Below, in pieces: positions 24,623 through 33,120 of a DNA stretch of 64,000 nucleotides. The DNA comes from an uncultured Mediterraneibacter sp. (GTDB lineage Bacteria; Bacillota; Clostridia; Lachnospirales; Lachnospiraceae): the NCBI RefSeq assembly GCF_944377805.1, contig NZ_CALWFZ010000004.1:1-64000 (forward strand), written 5' to 3'. The notes beneath the pieces were generated by a model. It did no database searches. It was given only the letters and a program-made list of their open reading frames with translations, and had not been told where the DNA came from. The first letter of the stretch is position 1. The number at the start of each line of letters is the position of its first letter. Both the position numbers and the translations under genes were made by a program.

Positions 24623-25924
24623 ATGCGTACCAATGAACTGATCCTCTATAAGAATATGGATTATGGAGAGATCTTAAATGATATTACCTTTCTGATGGAG
24701 AATCACGGAAGTGAGTTTTACAACAAAGAAGACCTAAGAGGCCTTCTGTTTGAATGCGTAAACGAGCTTCTGGAACTTTCGGTGAGCCACGGCTTCGAGG
24801 GGAATCTGTGGCATACTTATCTGACGTTCCTTCTGGTAAATGACGAGAACGCGTACAGCACTTCCTGTGAGATCGTAGGAGAGGTTCAGGGGAGCATCAA
24901 TGAGATCGCGCTCCATGACTTCGGAATTTTTAAGGAGCTGTTTGACTATGATTTCACCTCTCTGGAACAACATCTTGACGCAGACAGTATACAGATACTG
25001 ATGAATTATGCCGGCGAAAGCAGCGGCGGAAAAGTCTTCAACCGCAGAGTGCGGGATCGTATCTGCACACTTGCCAGGGCTCTTGGAGACGCAGAGACTA
25101 CAGAAGAGTTCAAGGAGAAGATGACTCTGTTTTACAAGGAGTTCGGTGTGGGAAAACTGGGACTTCACAAAGCTTTCCGCATCGAACATCCCGAGGGAGG
25201 CAATATGGAGATCTCTCCGATTACCAACATCGCTCATGTTCATCTGGACGATCTGGTCGGATATGAGATTGCGAAGAAGAAACTGACTGACAACACAGAG
25301 GCATTTGTCAAAGGGCGGCGTGCCAATAACTGTCTGCTGTTCGGAGACGCAGGCACGGGAAAATCTTCCTCCATCAAAGCGATTCTGAACCAGTACTATG
25401 ATCAGGGACTTAGAATGATCGAAGTCTACAAGCATCAGTTCAAGGATTTGAATGATGTGATCGCTCAGATCAAGAACCGCAACTACAAATTTATTATTTA
25501 TATGGATGATCTTTCCTTTGAGGAATTTGAGATTGAATATAAATATCTGAAGGCGGTCATTGAAGGCGGTCTGGAGAGAAAACCTGAGAATGTTCTGATC
25601 TATGCGACTTCAAACAGACGACATCTGATTCGTGAGACGTTTAAGGACAAGGCAGACAGAGACGAAGAACTTCACACTAATGATACGGTACAGGAGAAGT
25701 TGTCTTTAGTGGCCCGCTTCGGAGTGACGATCTATTTCGGGTCTCCTGACAAAAAGGAGTTTCAGGAGATCGTCCGTGTGCTGGCAGACAGAGGCGGCGT
25801 GGATATGCCGGAAGAGGAACTTCTTCTGGAGGCAAACAAATGGGAGCTCTCCCACGGAGGTCTCTCGGGAAGAACAGCGCAGCAGTTTGTCGATTATCTG
25901 CTGGGCCGTGAATCAGAAAATTAA
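24623..25924 (+). CDS. DUF815-family AAA ATPase
   Basis: The 433-residue protein has a helical N-terminal half without recognised motifs and a C-terminal AAA module. Walker A is GDAGTGKSS (241-249), Walker B is FIIYMDDLSF (about 289-298), a sensor-like YATSNRRHLIRE follows, and an arginine-rich segment ends near 360. This is the DUF815 family, an AAA clade of unknown client. GGAGG precedes the ATG by 7 bases and it follows pheA after 12 bases, so it may be cotranscribed, but there is no evident functional link. Confidence 0.85.
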   Translation: MRTNELILYKNMDYGEILNDITFLMENHGSEFYNKEDLRGLLFECVNELLELSVSHGFEGNLWHTYLTFLLVNDENAYSTSCEIVGEVQGSINEIALHDFGIFKELFDYDFTSLEQHLDADSIQILMNYAGESSGGKVFNRRVRDRICTLARALGDAETTEEFKEKMTLFYKEFGVGKLGLHKAFRIEHPEGGNMEISPITNIAHVHLDDLVGYEIAKKKLTDNTEAFVKGRRANNCLLFGDAGTGKSSSIKAILNQYYDQGLRMIEVYKHQFKDLNDVIAQIKNRNYKFIIYMDDLSFEEFEIEYKYLKAVIEGGLERKPENVLIYATSNRRHLIRETFKDKADRDEELHTNDTVQEKLSLVARFGVTIYFGSPDKKEFQEIVRVLADRGGVDMPEEELLLEANKWELSHGGLSGRTAQQFVDYLLGRESEN

Positions 25925-25947
25925 CGATACGGAGGTACAGAAAAAGG

Positions 25948-25980
25948 TACGGGAAGTTACTCAGTCAGTAACTTCCCGTA
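25948..25980. terminator. Bidirectional terminator overlapping the rqcH stop
   Basis: A perfect 14-bp stem (TACGGGAAGTTACT 25948-25961 with 25967-25980) has a 5-base loop. TTTT follows on the plus strand and a T-rich stretch on the minus strand. The rqcH stop codon (25961-25963) lies at the stem-loop junction, so translation ends inside the terminator. Confidence 0.88.
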
Positions 25981-27700
25981 TTTTGCTGATGTCGCTGTCG
26001 ATTACCAGCGAGTAGTTTGTGTAATACACGACGAACCCGGGGCGGGCTCCCTTTGGTTTCTTTACATGTTTCTTCTCCACATAATCGACCTCAACCTTGT
26101 CGCCGCCTCTCATGCCCGAGTAGTAGGCTGCCAGACGTCCTGCCTCCTCAAAGGTAGAATCCGGGAGTTCCTCCCCGTTTGATTTTACGATCACATGGGA
26201 GCCGGGAGCCTGTTTTACATGAAACCACCAGTCGTTTCCGGATGCAAAGTCGAATGTGAGAGCGTCGTTTTGCAGATTGTTCTTTCCCACATATATATGG
26301 TAGCCGTCACTTGAGATATAGTGAAGAGGTGTGTTTTTTATTCTGGTTCTTTTCCTGGTAAATCTGCGCCTGATATATCCGGTGTCTGTCAGCTCCTCTT
26401 TGATGCCCGCCAGGTCATCTTCTGTCAGAGCGATGTCAAGGGCGGTTCGGATCGACTCCAGATAGGTAATGTCATCCTCTGTCTCCCTGCTCAGTTTGGA
26501 AAGTGCTTCAAAGGTACGTTTCTGTTTGTTATACCGGGCGAAATACCGCTGGGCGTTCTCCTGAGGCGTTTTTGCCGGATCGAGAGGGATCTTTATGTTC
26601 TCATTCGTATAGTAGTTTAATGCCTCCAGGGATTTGGAGCCTTCTGCCACATTATAACCGTAAGTGTTGATCAGCTCGCCGTAGACTCTGTATTTTTCCC
26701 GGTCTTCTGTGTCTTTTAACTGACGCAGCTGCAGATCGTACTTTTTCCGATTCCGCTCCAGAGCGGTCTGAACGATATGCCTGAGATCCGCGGATTTCTG
26801 GCGGATGCGGGTGAGCTGGCTGCGCTTGGAATAATAAGATCTCAGCACTTCAGAGACTGAGGTGTATTCTTCACATGTATAGCCTGCCAGATGATGAAGA
26901 GGCAGGGAAGAAAACTCTTTTGGTTCCCGGCCGTCATAGTAGATGGCGGGAGAGAAGCGCGCTTCTTTCACAGCGGAAAAATAGATTTCAAACTGCGTAT
27001 ACAGATGGAGCAGAATATCGCCGGAATATTCTTTTGCCGGCATGGAAGAGTCGATTCCGGCAAGAGAGCAGATTTCTTCGGCAGTGACGGGACTCACCCC
27101 CGTAAAGCTCGTATAGACTGCTCTGGATACCGGCATCGGCTTTTCTGTCAAAAGACTCGAGAACGATTCAAAGTCAATGGTCAGAGGATCCGCTTTGTGC
27201 ATAGTGTCAGGGATAAAGTATTCCCGTCCCGGCAGAACTTCCCGGACGGAACTCATCTGAGCGGGCACATGCTTGATGCTGTCCAGTATCATGCCTTTAT
27301 CCGTACAGAAGATAATGTTACTGTGTTTTCCCATGATCTCTACAATCAGATCCTTCCGGCACAGATCCCCCATTTCATCGAGATGCTCCACAGTAAAGCG
27401 TATGATGCGCTCCAGTCTGGGCTGCTGTATATTCACGATACGGCCCCCTCCGATGTGCTTGCGCAGAAGCATACAGAAGTTGGGCGCTGTGATCGGACTG
27501 GGTTTGTTCGTATCTGTGAGATAGATCAGCGGAAGAGATGCGTTTGCGCTGATCAGGAGGCGCCTCTGTCCTTCCCGTGTCTTAATTGTAAGAAGAAGTT
27601 CATCGCTTTCGGGCTGCGCGATTTTTGCGATGCGTCCGTCTAAAAGTGTATGTCTGAACTCGTGGACAAGATTTGCCACGACAATTCCGTCAAAAGCCAT
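25961..27700 (-). CDS. rqcH: Ribosome quality control protein RqcH (NFACT)
   Basis: RqcH binds stalled 50S subunits and recruits Ala-tRNA to add C-terminal alanine tails that mark the nascent chain for degradation. The 579-residue protein has the NFACT-N domain from the first residue (MAFDGIVVANLVHE), a central coiled coil (about 280-430), and the NFACT-R domain near the C-terminus (HVKQAPGSHVIVKSNG). At the position of the functionally important Asp97-Arg98 pair of Bacillus RqcH, this protein has Glu97-Arg98. It is monocistronic, behind an extended -10 promoter. Confidence 0.93.
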   Translation of the reverse strand: MAFDGIVVANLVHEFRHTLLDGRIAKIAQPESDELLLTIKTREGQRRLLISANASLPLIYLTDTNKPSPITAPNFCMLLRKHIGGGRIVNIQQPRLERIIRFTVEHLDEMGDLCRKDLIVEIMGKHSNIIFCTDKGMILDSIKHVPAQMSSVREVLPGREYFIPDTMHKADPLTIDFESFSSLLTEKPMPVSRAVYTSFTGVSPVTAEEICSLAGIDSSMPAKEYSGDILLHLYTQFEIYFSAVKEARFSPAIYYDGREPKEFSSLPLHHLAGYTCEEYTSVSEVLRSYYSKRSQLTRIRQKSADLRHIVQTALERNRKKYDLQLRQLKDTEDREKYRVYGELINTYGYNVAEGSKSLEALNYYTNENIKIPLDPAKTPQENAQRYFARYNKQKRTFEALSKLSRETEDDITYLESIRTALDIALTEDDLAGIKEELTDTGYIRRRFTRKRTRIKNTPLHYISSDGYHIYVGKNNLQNDALTFDFASGNDWWFHVKQAPGSHVIVKSNGEELPDSTFEEAGRLAAYYSGMRGGDKVEVDYVEKKHVKKPKGARPGFVVYYTNYSLVIDSDISKIREVTD

Positions 27701-27783
27701 AGTTCATACTCCGTTTCTGTTGATGATCGGCACCGGCGGATCAAACGGCAGTTTCCCTGCCCGTGAGCCGTCGCCTACATGTG

Positions 27784-27792
27784 AGTATAACA
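27784..27792 (-). promoter_or_regulatory. Extended -10 promoter of rqcH
   Basis: On the minus strand the sequence reads TGTTATACT, an extended -10, about 84 bases before the rqcH start. The leader holds a short GGCAG/CTGCC hairpin. The -35 is weak (TTTTTG at about 16 bases). Confidence 0.55.
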
Positions 27793-27831
27793 TAATTTTC
27801 CCGGACAAAAAAGACCGGAGGGGATAAAGTG

Positions 27832-27860
27832 TTGACCATTTCAATTTCTGACGGTATAAT
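27832..27860 (+). promoter_or_regulatory. Sigma-A promoter of yicC-gmk-rpoZ
   Basis: TTGACC (27832-27837) and TATAAT (27855-27860) have a 17-base spacer, 36 bases before the yicC start. Confidence 0.85.
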
Positions 27861-27896
27861 GAATCAGATACAAGAAAGTACAGAGGATGGTGTGAC

Positions 27897-28775
27897 ATGA
27901 TAAAGAGCATGACAGGTTTCGGCCGGTGTGAGATCCAGAAAGATTCCAGAAAATTTACCGTGGAATTAAAGAGTGTAAACCACCGGTATCTTGATGTGAA
28001 TATCCGTATGCCGAAGAAGCTGAACTTTTTCGAGACTTCTATACGAACGCTGTTAAAATCCTATGCCAACAGAGGAAAGGTGGATATTTTCATCAGTTAT
28101 GAGGATCTGTCTCAGACTCAGGTATCCGTCAAGTACAATGCGGTTCTCGCGTCAGAGTATTTAAAGTATCTGAATCAGATGGCGGAGGAGTTTGGTCTGG
28201 AGAATGATGTGCGTGTGTCTGTGCTCTCCCGTTATCCGGAGATCTTTACGATGGAGGAGCAGAGCGATGACGAAGAGGAGTTATGGAGCGGCCTAAAAGA
28301 AGCTTTAGAAGGCGCCTTCGCCCAGTTTGTCGGAACAAGGCAGGCGGAAGGGGAGAACTTAAAAAAGGACATTCTTTCCAAGCTGGATCTTCTGGGCGAA
28401 CAGATCACGTTTATTGAGGAGCGTTCTCCCCAGATTGTCGCGGAATACCGCGCGAAGTTGGAAGATAAGCTCTCAGAACTTTTGTCTGATGCGCAGATCG
28501 AGGAGAGCCGTCTTGCCACGGAAGTGATTCTTTTTGCGGATAAGATCTGCACGGATGAGGAGGTCGTCAGACTGAAAAGCCATATAGAGCATATGAGGAA
28601 TACGTTGGAAGAAGAGGGCGAGATCGGCAGAAAGCTTGATTTTATCGCTCAGGAGATGAACAGGGAGGCCAATACAATCCTCTCGAAGGCGAACGACCTT
28701 GAGGTTTCGGATCATGCCATCAGCTTGAAGACGGAGATTGAGAAGATCCGTGAGCAGATACAGAATATAGAGTAG
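27897..28775 (+). CDS. yicC: YicC/YloC-family endoribonuclease
   Basis: YicC-family proteins are RNA endonucleases; E. coli YicC affects small RNA turnover. The 292-residue protein has the family N-terminus MIKSMTGFGR followed by LKSVNHRYLDVNIRMP, and the C-terminal block EEGEIGRKLDFIAQEMNREANTI is split here only for length (LDFIAQEMNREANTI, then EVSDHAISLKTEIEKIREQ). It starts the usual yicC-gmk-rpoZ run, but the remA (DUF370) gene often found between yicC and gmk is absent; only 22 bases separate them. Confidence 0.93.
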   Translation: MIKSMTGFGRCEIQKDSRKFTVELKSVNHRYLDVNIRMPKKLNFFETSIRTLLKSYANRGKVDIFISYEDLSQTQVSVKYNAVLASEYLKYLNQMAEEFGLENDVRVSVLSRYPEIFTMEEQSDDEEELWSGLKEALEGAFAQFVGTRQAEGENLKKDILSKLDLLGEQITFIEERSPQIVAEYRAKLEDKLSELLSDAQIEESRLATEVILFADKICTDEEVVRLKSHIEHMRNTLEEEGEIGRKLDFIAQEMNREANTILSKANDLEVSDHAISLKTEIEKIREQIQNIE

Positions 28776-28797
28776 TGGTGTGTGAAGGGGAATCAGA

Positions 28798-29433
28798 ATG
28801 AAAGAAAAAGGTATATTGACTGTTGTATCAGGTTTTTCGGGATCAGGAAAAGGCACGCTTATGAAGGAGCTTCTTGCCCGTTATCCCGACAGATACGCCC
28901 TGTCGATCTCGGCGACGACACGGATGCCGCGCCAGGGAGAGGCGGACGGCAGAGAATATTTTTTTGTGTCCAGAGATGAATTTGAAAAAATGATTGCCAA
29001 AGGCGAACTGATAGAGTATGCTAAATATGTGGAAAATTACTATGGGACTCCTCGCGGATATGTGGAGAAGATGCTGGATGAAGGCAGAGACGTGATTCTG
29101 GAGATTGAGATTCAGGGAGCTTTGAATGTGAAAAAGCTGTTTCCCGATACCCTGCTTTTGTTTGTCACTCCGCCAAACGCCGGAGAACTGAAGAAACGTC
29201 TGGTCGGCAGAGGCACTGAGTCGATGGAGGTAATCGAATCCAGGATGAACCGGGCCTGTGAGGAGGCGCAGGGAATGGAATGCTACGATTATCTGATCAT
29301 TAATGACAGACTGGATGAATGCGTGGAGAAAATGCATGACATTATCCGGGGAGAGCATCTGAGAAGTTCCCGCAACCGGGAATTTATAGAAGAGATAAGA
29401 AAAGATTTGGAAAGATTGAAAGGAGAAGAGTAA
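28798..29433 (+). CDS. gmk: Guanylate kinase
   Basis: Gmk phosphorylates GMP to GDP. The 211-residue protein has the P-loop SGFSGSGKGT (11-20), the GMP-binding segment SATTRMPRQGEADGREYFFV, and the YGTPRGYVEKML motif. GGGG lies upstream of the ATG. It forms an operon with yicC and rpoZ; coupling nucleotide kinase to the RNA polymerase omega subunit is common in Firmicutes and may link GTP/(p)ppGpp status to transcription, though nothing here proves regulation. Confidence 0.97.
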   Translation: MKEKGILTVVSGFSGSGKGTLMKELLARYPDRYALSISATTRMPRQGEADGREYFFVSRDEFEKMIAKGELIEYAKYVENYYGTPRGYVEKMLDEGRDVILEIEIQGALNVKKLFPDTLLLFVTPPNAGELKKRLVGRGTESMEVIESRMNRACEEAQGMECYDYLIINDRLDECVEKMHDIIRGEHLRSSRNREFIEEIRKDLERLKGEE

Positions 29434-29435
29434 TT

Positions 29436-29684
29436 ATGCTGCATCCATCGTATACAGATTTGATGAAAGTAGTAAACAGGGATGTCGAAGAAGGGGAAAC
29501 AAAGGTTGTCAACAGCCGGTATTCCATTGTGATGGCGACATCCAAGAGGGCAAGACAGCTGATCGCGGGAGATCTTCCTCTTGTGGATACAAAGGAAGGG
29601 GAAAAGCCTCTCTCAATTGCAATCGATGAACTGAATCAGGGGAAACTGAAGATCACGGCTGAAAATGCACAGGAAGAGGAATAG
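29436..29684 (+). CDS. rpoZ: RNA polymerase omega subunit
   Basis: The omega subunit assists RNA polymerase assembly. The 82-residue protein contains the family core: SYTDLMKVV near the start, NSRYSIVMATSKRARQL (about 26-42), and PLSIAIDELNQGKLKI. Its ATG lies two bases after the gmk stop, so it is translationally coupled. An intrinsic terminator follows after nine bases, and repeat copy B begins in the T-tract of that terminator. Confidence 0.95.
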   Translation: MLHPSYTDLMKVVNRDVEEGETKVVNSRYSIVMATSKRARQLIAGDLPLVDTKEGEKPLSIAIDELNQGKLKITAENAQEEE

Positions 29685-29693
29685 ATTCAGACA

Positions 29694-29726
29694 GGGCAGA
29701 TGCACATATGGTATCTGCCTTTTTTG
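29694..29726 (+). terminator. Terminator after rpoZ
   Basis: GGCAGAT (29695-29701) pairs with ATCTGCC (29713-29719), extended by a G-T pair, with an 11-base loop and six T. The T-run is also the left edge of repeat copy B. Confidence 0.85.
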
Positions 29727-29815
29727 TGATGGCGACGAGCCAAAGTCCGGGTCTGCCCGAGACCTTGGCGACCGCTTACAGTCCCGGAATGTGCCTTTTG
29801 GCACCTCCGGTGATT
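29722..29815 (+). repeat. Two-hairpin repeat, copy B
   Basis: This is the best-formed copy of the repeat. Hairpin I (29740-29768) pairs CCAA..GTC.CGGG with CCCG.GAC..TTGG around UCUG. Hairpin II (29784-29810) pairs CCGGA with TCCGG and GTGCC with GGCAC around UUUU. The segment GGCGACCGCTTACAGT between them is unchanged from copy A. The element occupies most of the rpoZ-rimO gap, ending 48 bases before rimO; the only visible terminator lies before it. I recognise no known RNA family. Confidence 0.8.
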
Positions 29816-29863
29816 GTGACGGTACGGAAATGAACAGTCTGACAGGAACGGAGGTTATAAACT

Positions 29864-31186
29864 ATGAAAATACTATTCATCTCTCTTGGGTGCGATAAAA
29901 ATCTTGTGGACTCGGAAGTGATGCTTGGGCTTCTGGCATCACGTGGGTATGAAATGACGGACGATGAGGAGCAGGCAGATGTAATTGTGGTCAATACATG
30001 CTGCTTTATCCATGACGCAAAAGAAGAGAGCATCGAGACTATTCTTGATATGGCGGAGCATAAAAAACACGGAAAGGCGAAAGCTCTGATTGTGACAGGA
30101 TGTCTTGCGCAGCGCTACCGTCAGGAGATTTTTGACGAGATTCCCGAGGTGGACGAAGTGCTGGGCACGACGGCTTACGACAGAATTCTTGATGCCGTTG
30201 ACGCGGCGATGGATGGGGAACATGAGGTGATGCTCTCGGATGTTGACGCGCTCCCGCTGCCGGATACAAAAAGACAGGTGACAACAGGCGGGCACTTTGC
30301 CTATCTGAAGATAGCAGAGGGGTGCGACAAACACTGCACCTACTGTATTATACCGAAAATACGAGGGAATTTCAGAAGTGTTCCGATGGAACACCTGATC
30401 CGTGAGGCCGAAGAACTCGCCCTTCAGGGGGTGAAAGAGCTGATTCTGGTGGCGCAGGAGACAACGATGTACGGAAAGGACCTCTACGGTGAAAAATCGC
30501 TTCCCCTTCTGCTGCGCAGACTGTGCAGAGTCGATGGGATCCGATGGATCAGAATACTGTACTGCTATCCGGAAGAAATTACAGATGAACTGATCCAGGT
30601 GATGAAAGAAGAGCCGAAGGTCTGTCACTATCTGGATCTTCCGATCCAGCACGCCAATGACACAATACTTGCCAGAATGGGACGGAAGACCTCGAAACAG
30701 GAACTGATTGACATCATCGGAAAACTCAGGAGTGAGATACCGGATATATGTCTTAGGACAACACTGATTACGGGATTTCCGGGCGAAACGGAAGAGCAGC
30801 ACGAAGAACTGATGGGATTTGTGGATGAGATGGAGTTTGACCGGCTCGGGGTGTTTACATATTCTCCTGAAGAGGACACGCCTGCGGCCGGGATGCCGGA
30901 TCAGGTCGATGAGGAGACAAAGCTTGACAGGCAGGAGGACTTAATGGGGCTTCAGCAGATGGTTGCGTTTGATACCGCCAGAGATATGATTGGTGAGGAA
31001 GTTCTAGTGATGATTGAGGGAAAAGTGGCGGATGAGGATGCATATGTCGGTCGGACCTACCGGGACGCGCCAAATGTGGACGGACTGATCTTTATTCACA
31101 CTGACGAGGAACTGCTGTCCGGTGATTTTGCCAAGGTGAGAGTGACCGGAGCAGCAGAGTATGATTTGATAGGAGAGTTATTATGA
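29864..31186 (+). CDS. rimO: Ribosomal protein S12 methylthiotransferase RimO
   Basis: RimO is a radical-SAM enzyme that methylthiolates an aspartate of ribosomal protein S12. The 440-residue protein has the N-terminal UPF0004 domain with cluster cysteines Cys10, Cys46 and Cys80. The radical-SAM triad is Cys154, Cys158 and Cys161 (EGCDKHCTYC), and a C-terminal TRAM domain starts near 375. The TRAM domain and the LSLGCDKN-like start (ISLGCDKNLVDSE) favour RimO over MiaB. It overlaps pgsA by 4 bases. Its promoter is not obvious; transcription may come from read-through past rpoZ. Confidence 0.95.
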   Translation: MKILFISLGCDKNLVDSEVMLGLLASRGYEMTDDEEQADVIVVNTCCFIHDAKEESIETILDMAEHKKHGKAKALIVTGCLAQRYRQEIFDEIPEVDEVLGTTAYDRILDAVDAAMDGEHEVMLSDVDALPLPDTKRQVTTGGHFAYLKIAEGCDKHCTYCIIPKIRGNFRSVPMEHLIREAEELALQGVKELILVAQETTMYGKDLYGEKSLPLLLRRLCRVDGIRWIRILYCYPEEITDELIQVMKEEPKVCHYLDLPIQHANDTILARMGRKTSKQELIDIIGKLRSEIPDICLRTTLITGFPGETEEQHEELMGFVDEMEFDRLGVFTYSPEEDTPAAGMPDQVDEETKLDRQEDLMGLQQMVAFDTARDMIGEEVLVMIEGKVADEDAYVGRTYRDAPNVDGLIFIHTDEELLSGDFAKVRVTGAAEYDLIGELL

Positions 31187-31725
31187 ATTTACCGAACAGA
31201 CTGACCGTTCTCAGAGTGATTATGGTACCGTTTTTTGTGTTTTTTATGTTGTCGGACGTAGGAGGAGCAGCCAATAAATGGATTGCTTTGGCGCTTTTTG
31301 TGACAGCCAGCCTTACGGATCTGCTGGACGGAAAGATTGCAAGGAAATATGGGCTTGTGACGAATTTTGGAAAATTCATGGATCCACTGGCGGATAAACT
31401 GCTCGTATGCTCGGCCATGATCTGTCTGATCCCATCCGGAAAACTGAATACCGCCGTGGTTATCGTGATCATTGCGCGGGAATTTATAATCAGCGGATTC
31501 CGGCTTGTGGCGTCAGACAGCGGAATCGTGATCGCGGCAAGTTACTGGGGGAAATTTAAAACCGTTTTTCAGATGGCCATGATTATCGTCCTGATCGCCG
31601 ATTTTGGCGGCGTTTTTGATCTGATCGGCGAGGTTCTGGTATGGATTGCTCTGGCGCTTACTGTCATTTCCCTGATTGACTATATTGTAAAGAACCGGGA
31701 GGTGCTCACACATGGCGGAATGTAG
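31183..31725 (+). CDS. pgsA: CDP-diacylglycerol-glycerol-3-phosphate phosphatidyltransferase
   Basis: PgsA makes phosphatidylglycerol phosphate, precursor of phosphatidylglycerol. The 180-residue membrane protein has about five to six hydrophobic helices and the CDP-alcohol phosphatidyltransferase motif: DGKIARKYG, then NFGKFMDPLADK (D-G-x2-A-R-x8-G-x3-D-x3-D). The N-terminus LPNRLTVLRVIMVP is typical. It overlaps both neighbours (4 bases with rimO, 14 with the CinA-like gene), so the three genes are one translationally coupled unit. Confidence 0.95.
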   Translation: MNLPNRLTVLRVIMVPFFVFFMLSDVGGAANKWIALALFVTASLTDLLDGKIARKYGLVTNFGKFMDPLADKLLVCSAMICLIPSGKLNTAVVIVIIAREFIISGFRLVASDSGIVIAASYWGKFKTVFQMAMIIVLIADFGGVFDLIGEVLVWIALALTVISLIDYIVKNREVLTHGGM

Positions 31726-32200
31726 AGAGCAGAGTCCCGAAAAGGCAGTGGTAGAACTTCTGGCCAGGAAACACCTGACCGTGACAACGGCAGAGTCATG
31801 CACCGGGGGGCTGATCGCGGGAACACTTGTAAATGTTCCCGGGGCCTCGGAAGTGTTAAACGAGGGCTATGTGACCTACTCCAACGAGGCAAAGGAGAGA
31901 CTGCTTGGCGTAAGTCATGAAACGCTTGAGCGGTTTGGCGCCGTGAGTGAAGAGACGGCAAGAGAGATGGCAGAGGGCGCGGCAAAAACTGCTGGAGCAG
32001 ATACGGCTCTGAGCGCAACAGGCATCGCGGGGCCTGGGGGCGGAACAGACGCAAAACCGGCAGGCCTTGTCTACATCGGGTGTTACGCGAACGGAGAAAC
32101 TACAGTGAGAGAGTGCAGATTCTCTGGCAGCAGGATGGAGAACCGGCTTCGCACGGTGGAGACCGCCCTCTTAATGTTAAAGGACGCGTTGGAGAAATGA
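31712..32200 (+). CDS. pncC: CinA C-terminal family nicotinamide-nucleotide amidohydrolase
   Basis: PncC deamidates nicotinamide mononucleotide in pyridine nucleotide recycling. The 162-residue protein is the stand-alone CinA C-terminal domain: TVTTAESCTGGLIAGTLVNV with the catalytic serine, GYVTYSNEAK, and ATGIAGPGGGTDAKPAGLVYI. The N-terminal MoaB-like domain of full CinA is missing; interestingly, a separate MoaB-like protein is encoded at 18.2 kb, but nothing links the two. Its start lies within pgsA. Confidence 0.88.
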   Translation: MAECREQSPEKAVVELLARKHLTVTTAESCTGGLIAGTLVNVPGASEVLNEGYVTYSNEAKERLLGVSHETLERFGAVSEETAREMAEGAAKTAGADTALSATGIAGPGGGTDAKPAGLVYIGCYANGETTVRECRFSGSRMENRLRTVETALLMLKDALEK

Positions 32201-32231
32201 CGCAGATGTTTTCCGATTTTCCGTGAAAAAT

Positions 32232-32274
32232 TTGTCAGTGCGTGATTGACGAATTATAGAAATTATGAGAGAAT
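32232..32274 (+). promoter_or_regulatory. Promoter region of the scaffold/GGGtGRT pair
   Basis: Two overlapping sigma-A candidates are visible: TTGTCA (32232-32237) with TATAGA (32255-32260), and TTGACG (32246-32251) with GAGAAT (32269-32274), both with 17-base spacers. A leader of about 100 bases with a 6-bp CAGGCA/TGCCTG hairpin follows. Confidence 0.55.
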
Positions 32275-32370
32275 AAACCATGTATGGGGCAGACCAACCT
32301 ATCCGCATCAGGCAGCGGAGTGCCTGCGTCATATGCGAAGAAATCATACAAATTTGAAAGGAGTTTTAAC

Positions 32371-33063
32371 ATGATTTATTCACATGAAGTAGAAATGATG
32401 TGTCCGGTGGCTCAGGGCGCGAATCACGGACCAGCTCCGATCCCGGAAGAGGCGAAATGGGTAAAAGCAAAAGAGATCAAAGATATCTCCGGTTTTACAC
32501 ACGGCGTAGGCTGGTGTGCACCTCAGCAGGGAGCATGTAAACTGACACTGAATGTAAAAGAGGGCGTCATTCAGGAAGCGCTGGTAGAGACACTTGGATG
32601 TTCAGGAATGACACATTCCGCTGCTATGGCATCTGAGATTCTTCCAGGCAAGACAATCTTAGAGGCACTGAACACAGACCTTGTCTGTGATGCAATTAAT
32701 ACAGCAATGAGAGAACTGTTCCTTCAGATCGTATACGGAAGAACACAGAGTGCATTCTCCGAAGACGGACTTGCAATCGGTGCAGGACTGGAAGACCTTG
32801 GAAAAGGACTTCGTTCTCAGGTTGGTACAATGTACGGAACACTTGCAAAAGGTCCTCGTTACCTTGAGATGGCAGAGGGTTATGTAACAGGTATCGCTCT
32901 TGATGACAACAACGAGATCATCGGATATCAGTTCGTAAACCTTGGAAAATTCACAGATTTCGTTAAGAACGGCGATACACCGAACGATGCTTGGGAGAAA
33001 GCAAAAGGACAGTACGGCCGTGTTGACGATGCAGTGAAGATCATCGATCCGCGTAAAGAGTAA
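32371..33063 (+). CDS. NifU-like iron-sulfur scaffold-family protein
   Basis: The 230-residue protein resembles the NifU/IscU scaffold fold: cysteines 49 and 56 (GWCAPQQGAC), the hallmark LGCSGMTHSAAMASE (76-90) like the GC(S)xxxAS site of IscU, and Cys106. An extra Cys11 and an about 100-residue C-terminal extension (YLEMAEGYVTGIALDDNNEI onward) set it apart from ordinary IscU. The start at 32371 has AAAGGAG 9 bases upstream; a longer in-frame ATG at 32284 lies in the leader hairpin region. The next gene, 57 bases on, is a GGGtGRT protein. Codon choice (CGT, GGT, CTT) suggests high expression. What it carries or transfers is unknown. Confidence 0.85.
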   Translation: MIYSHEVEMMCPVAQGANHGPAPIPEEAKWVKAKEIKDISGFTHGVGWCAPQQGACKLTLNVKEGVIQEALVETLGCSGMTHSAAMASEILPGKTILEALNTDLVCDAINTAMRELFLQIVYGRTQSAFSEDGLAIGAGLEDLGKGLRSQVGTMYGTLAKGPRYLEMAEGYVTGIALDDNNEIIGYQFVNLGKFTDFVKNGDTPNDAWEKAKGQYGRVDDAVKIIDPRKE

Positions 33064-33120
33064 TCGCAGATCTTGCAGTGAAAATCTCAACAATGGTAAA
33101 TAAATCAGGAGGATATATAA

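Noticed and set aside
26891..27643. A 250-codon open frame on the plus strand
   Set aside because: It is antisense to rqcH, has no ribosome binding site and no family resemblance.
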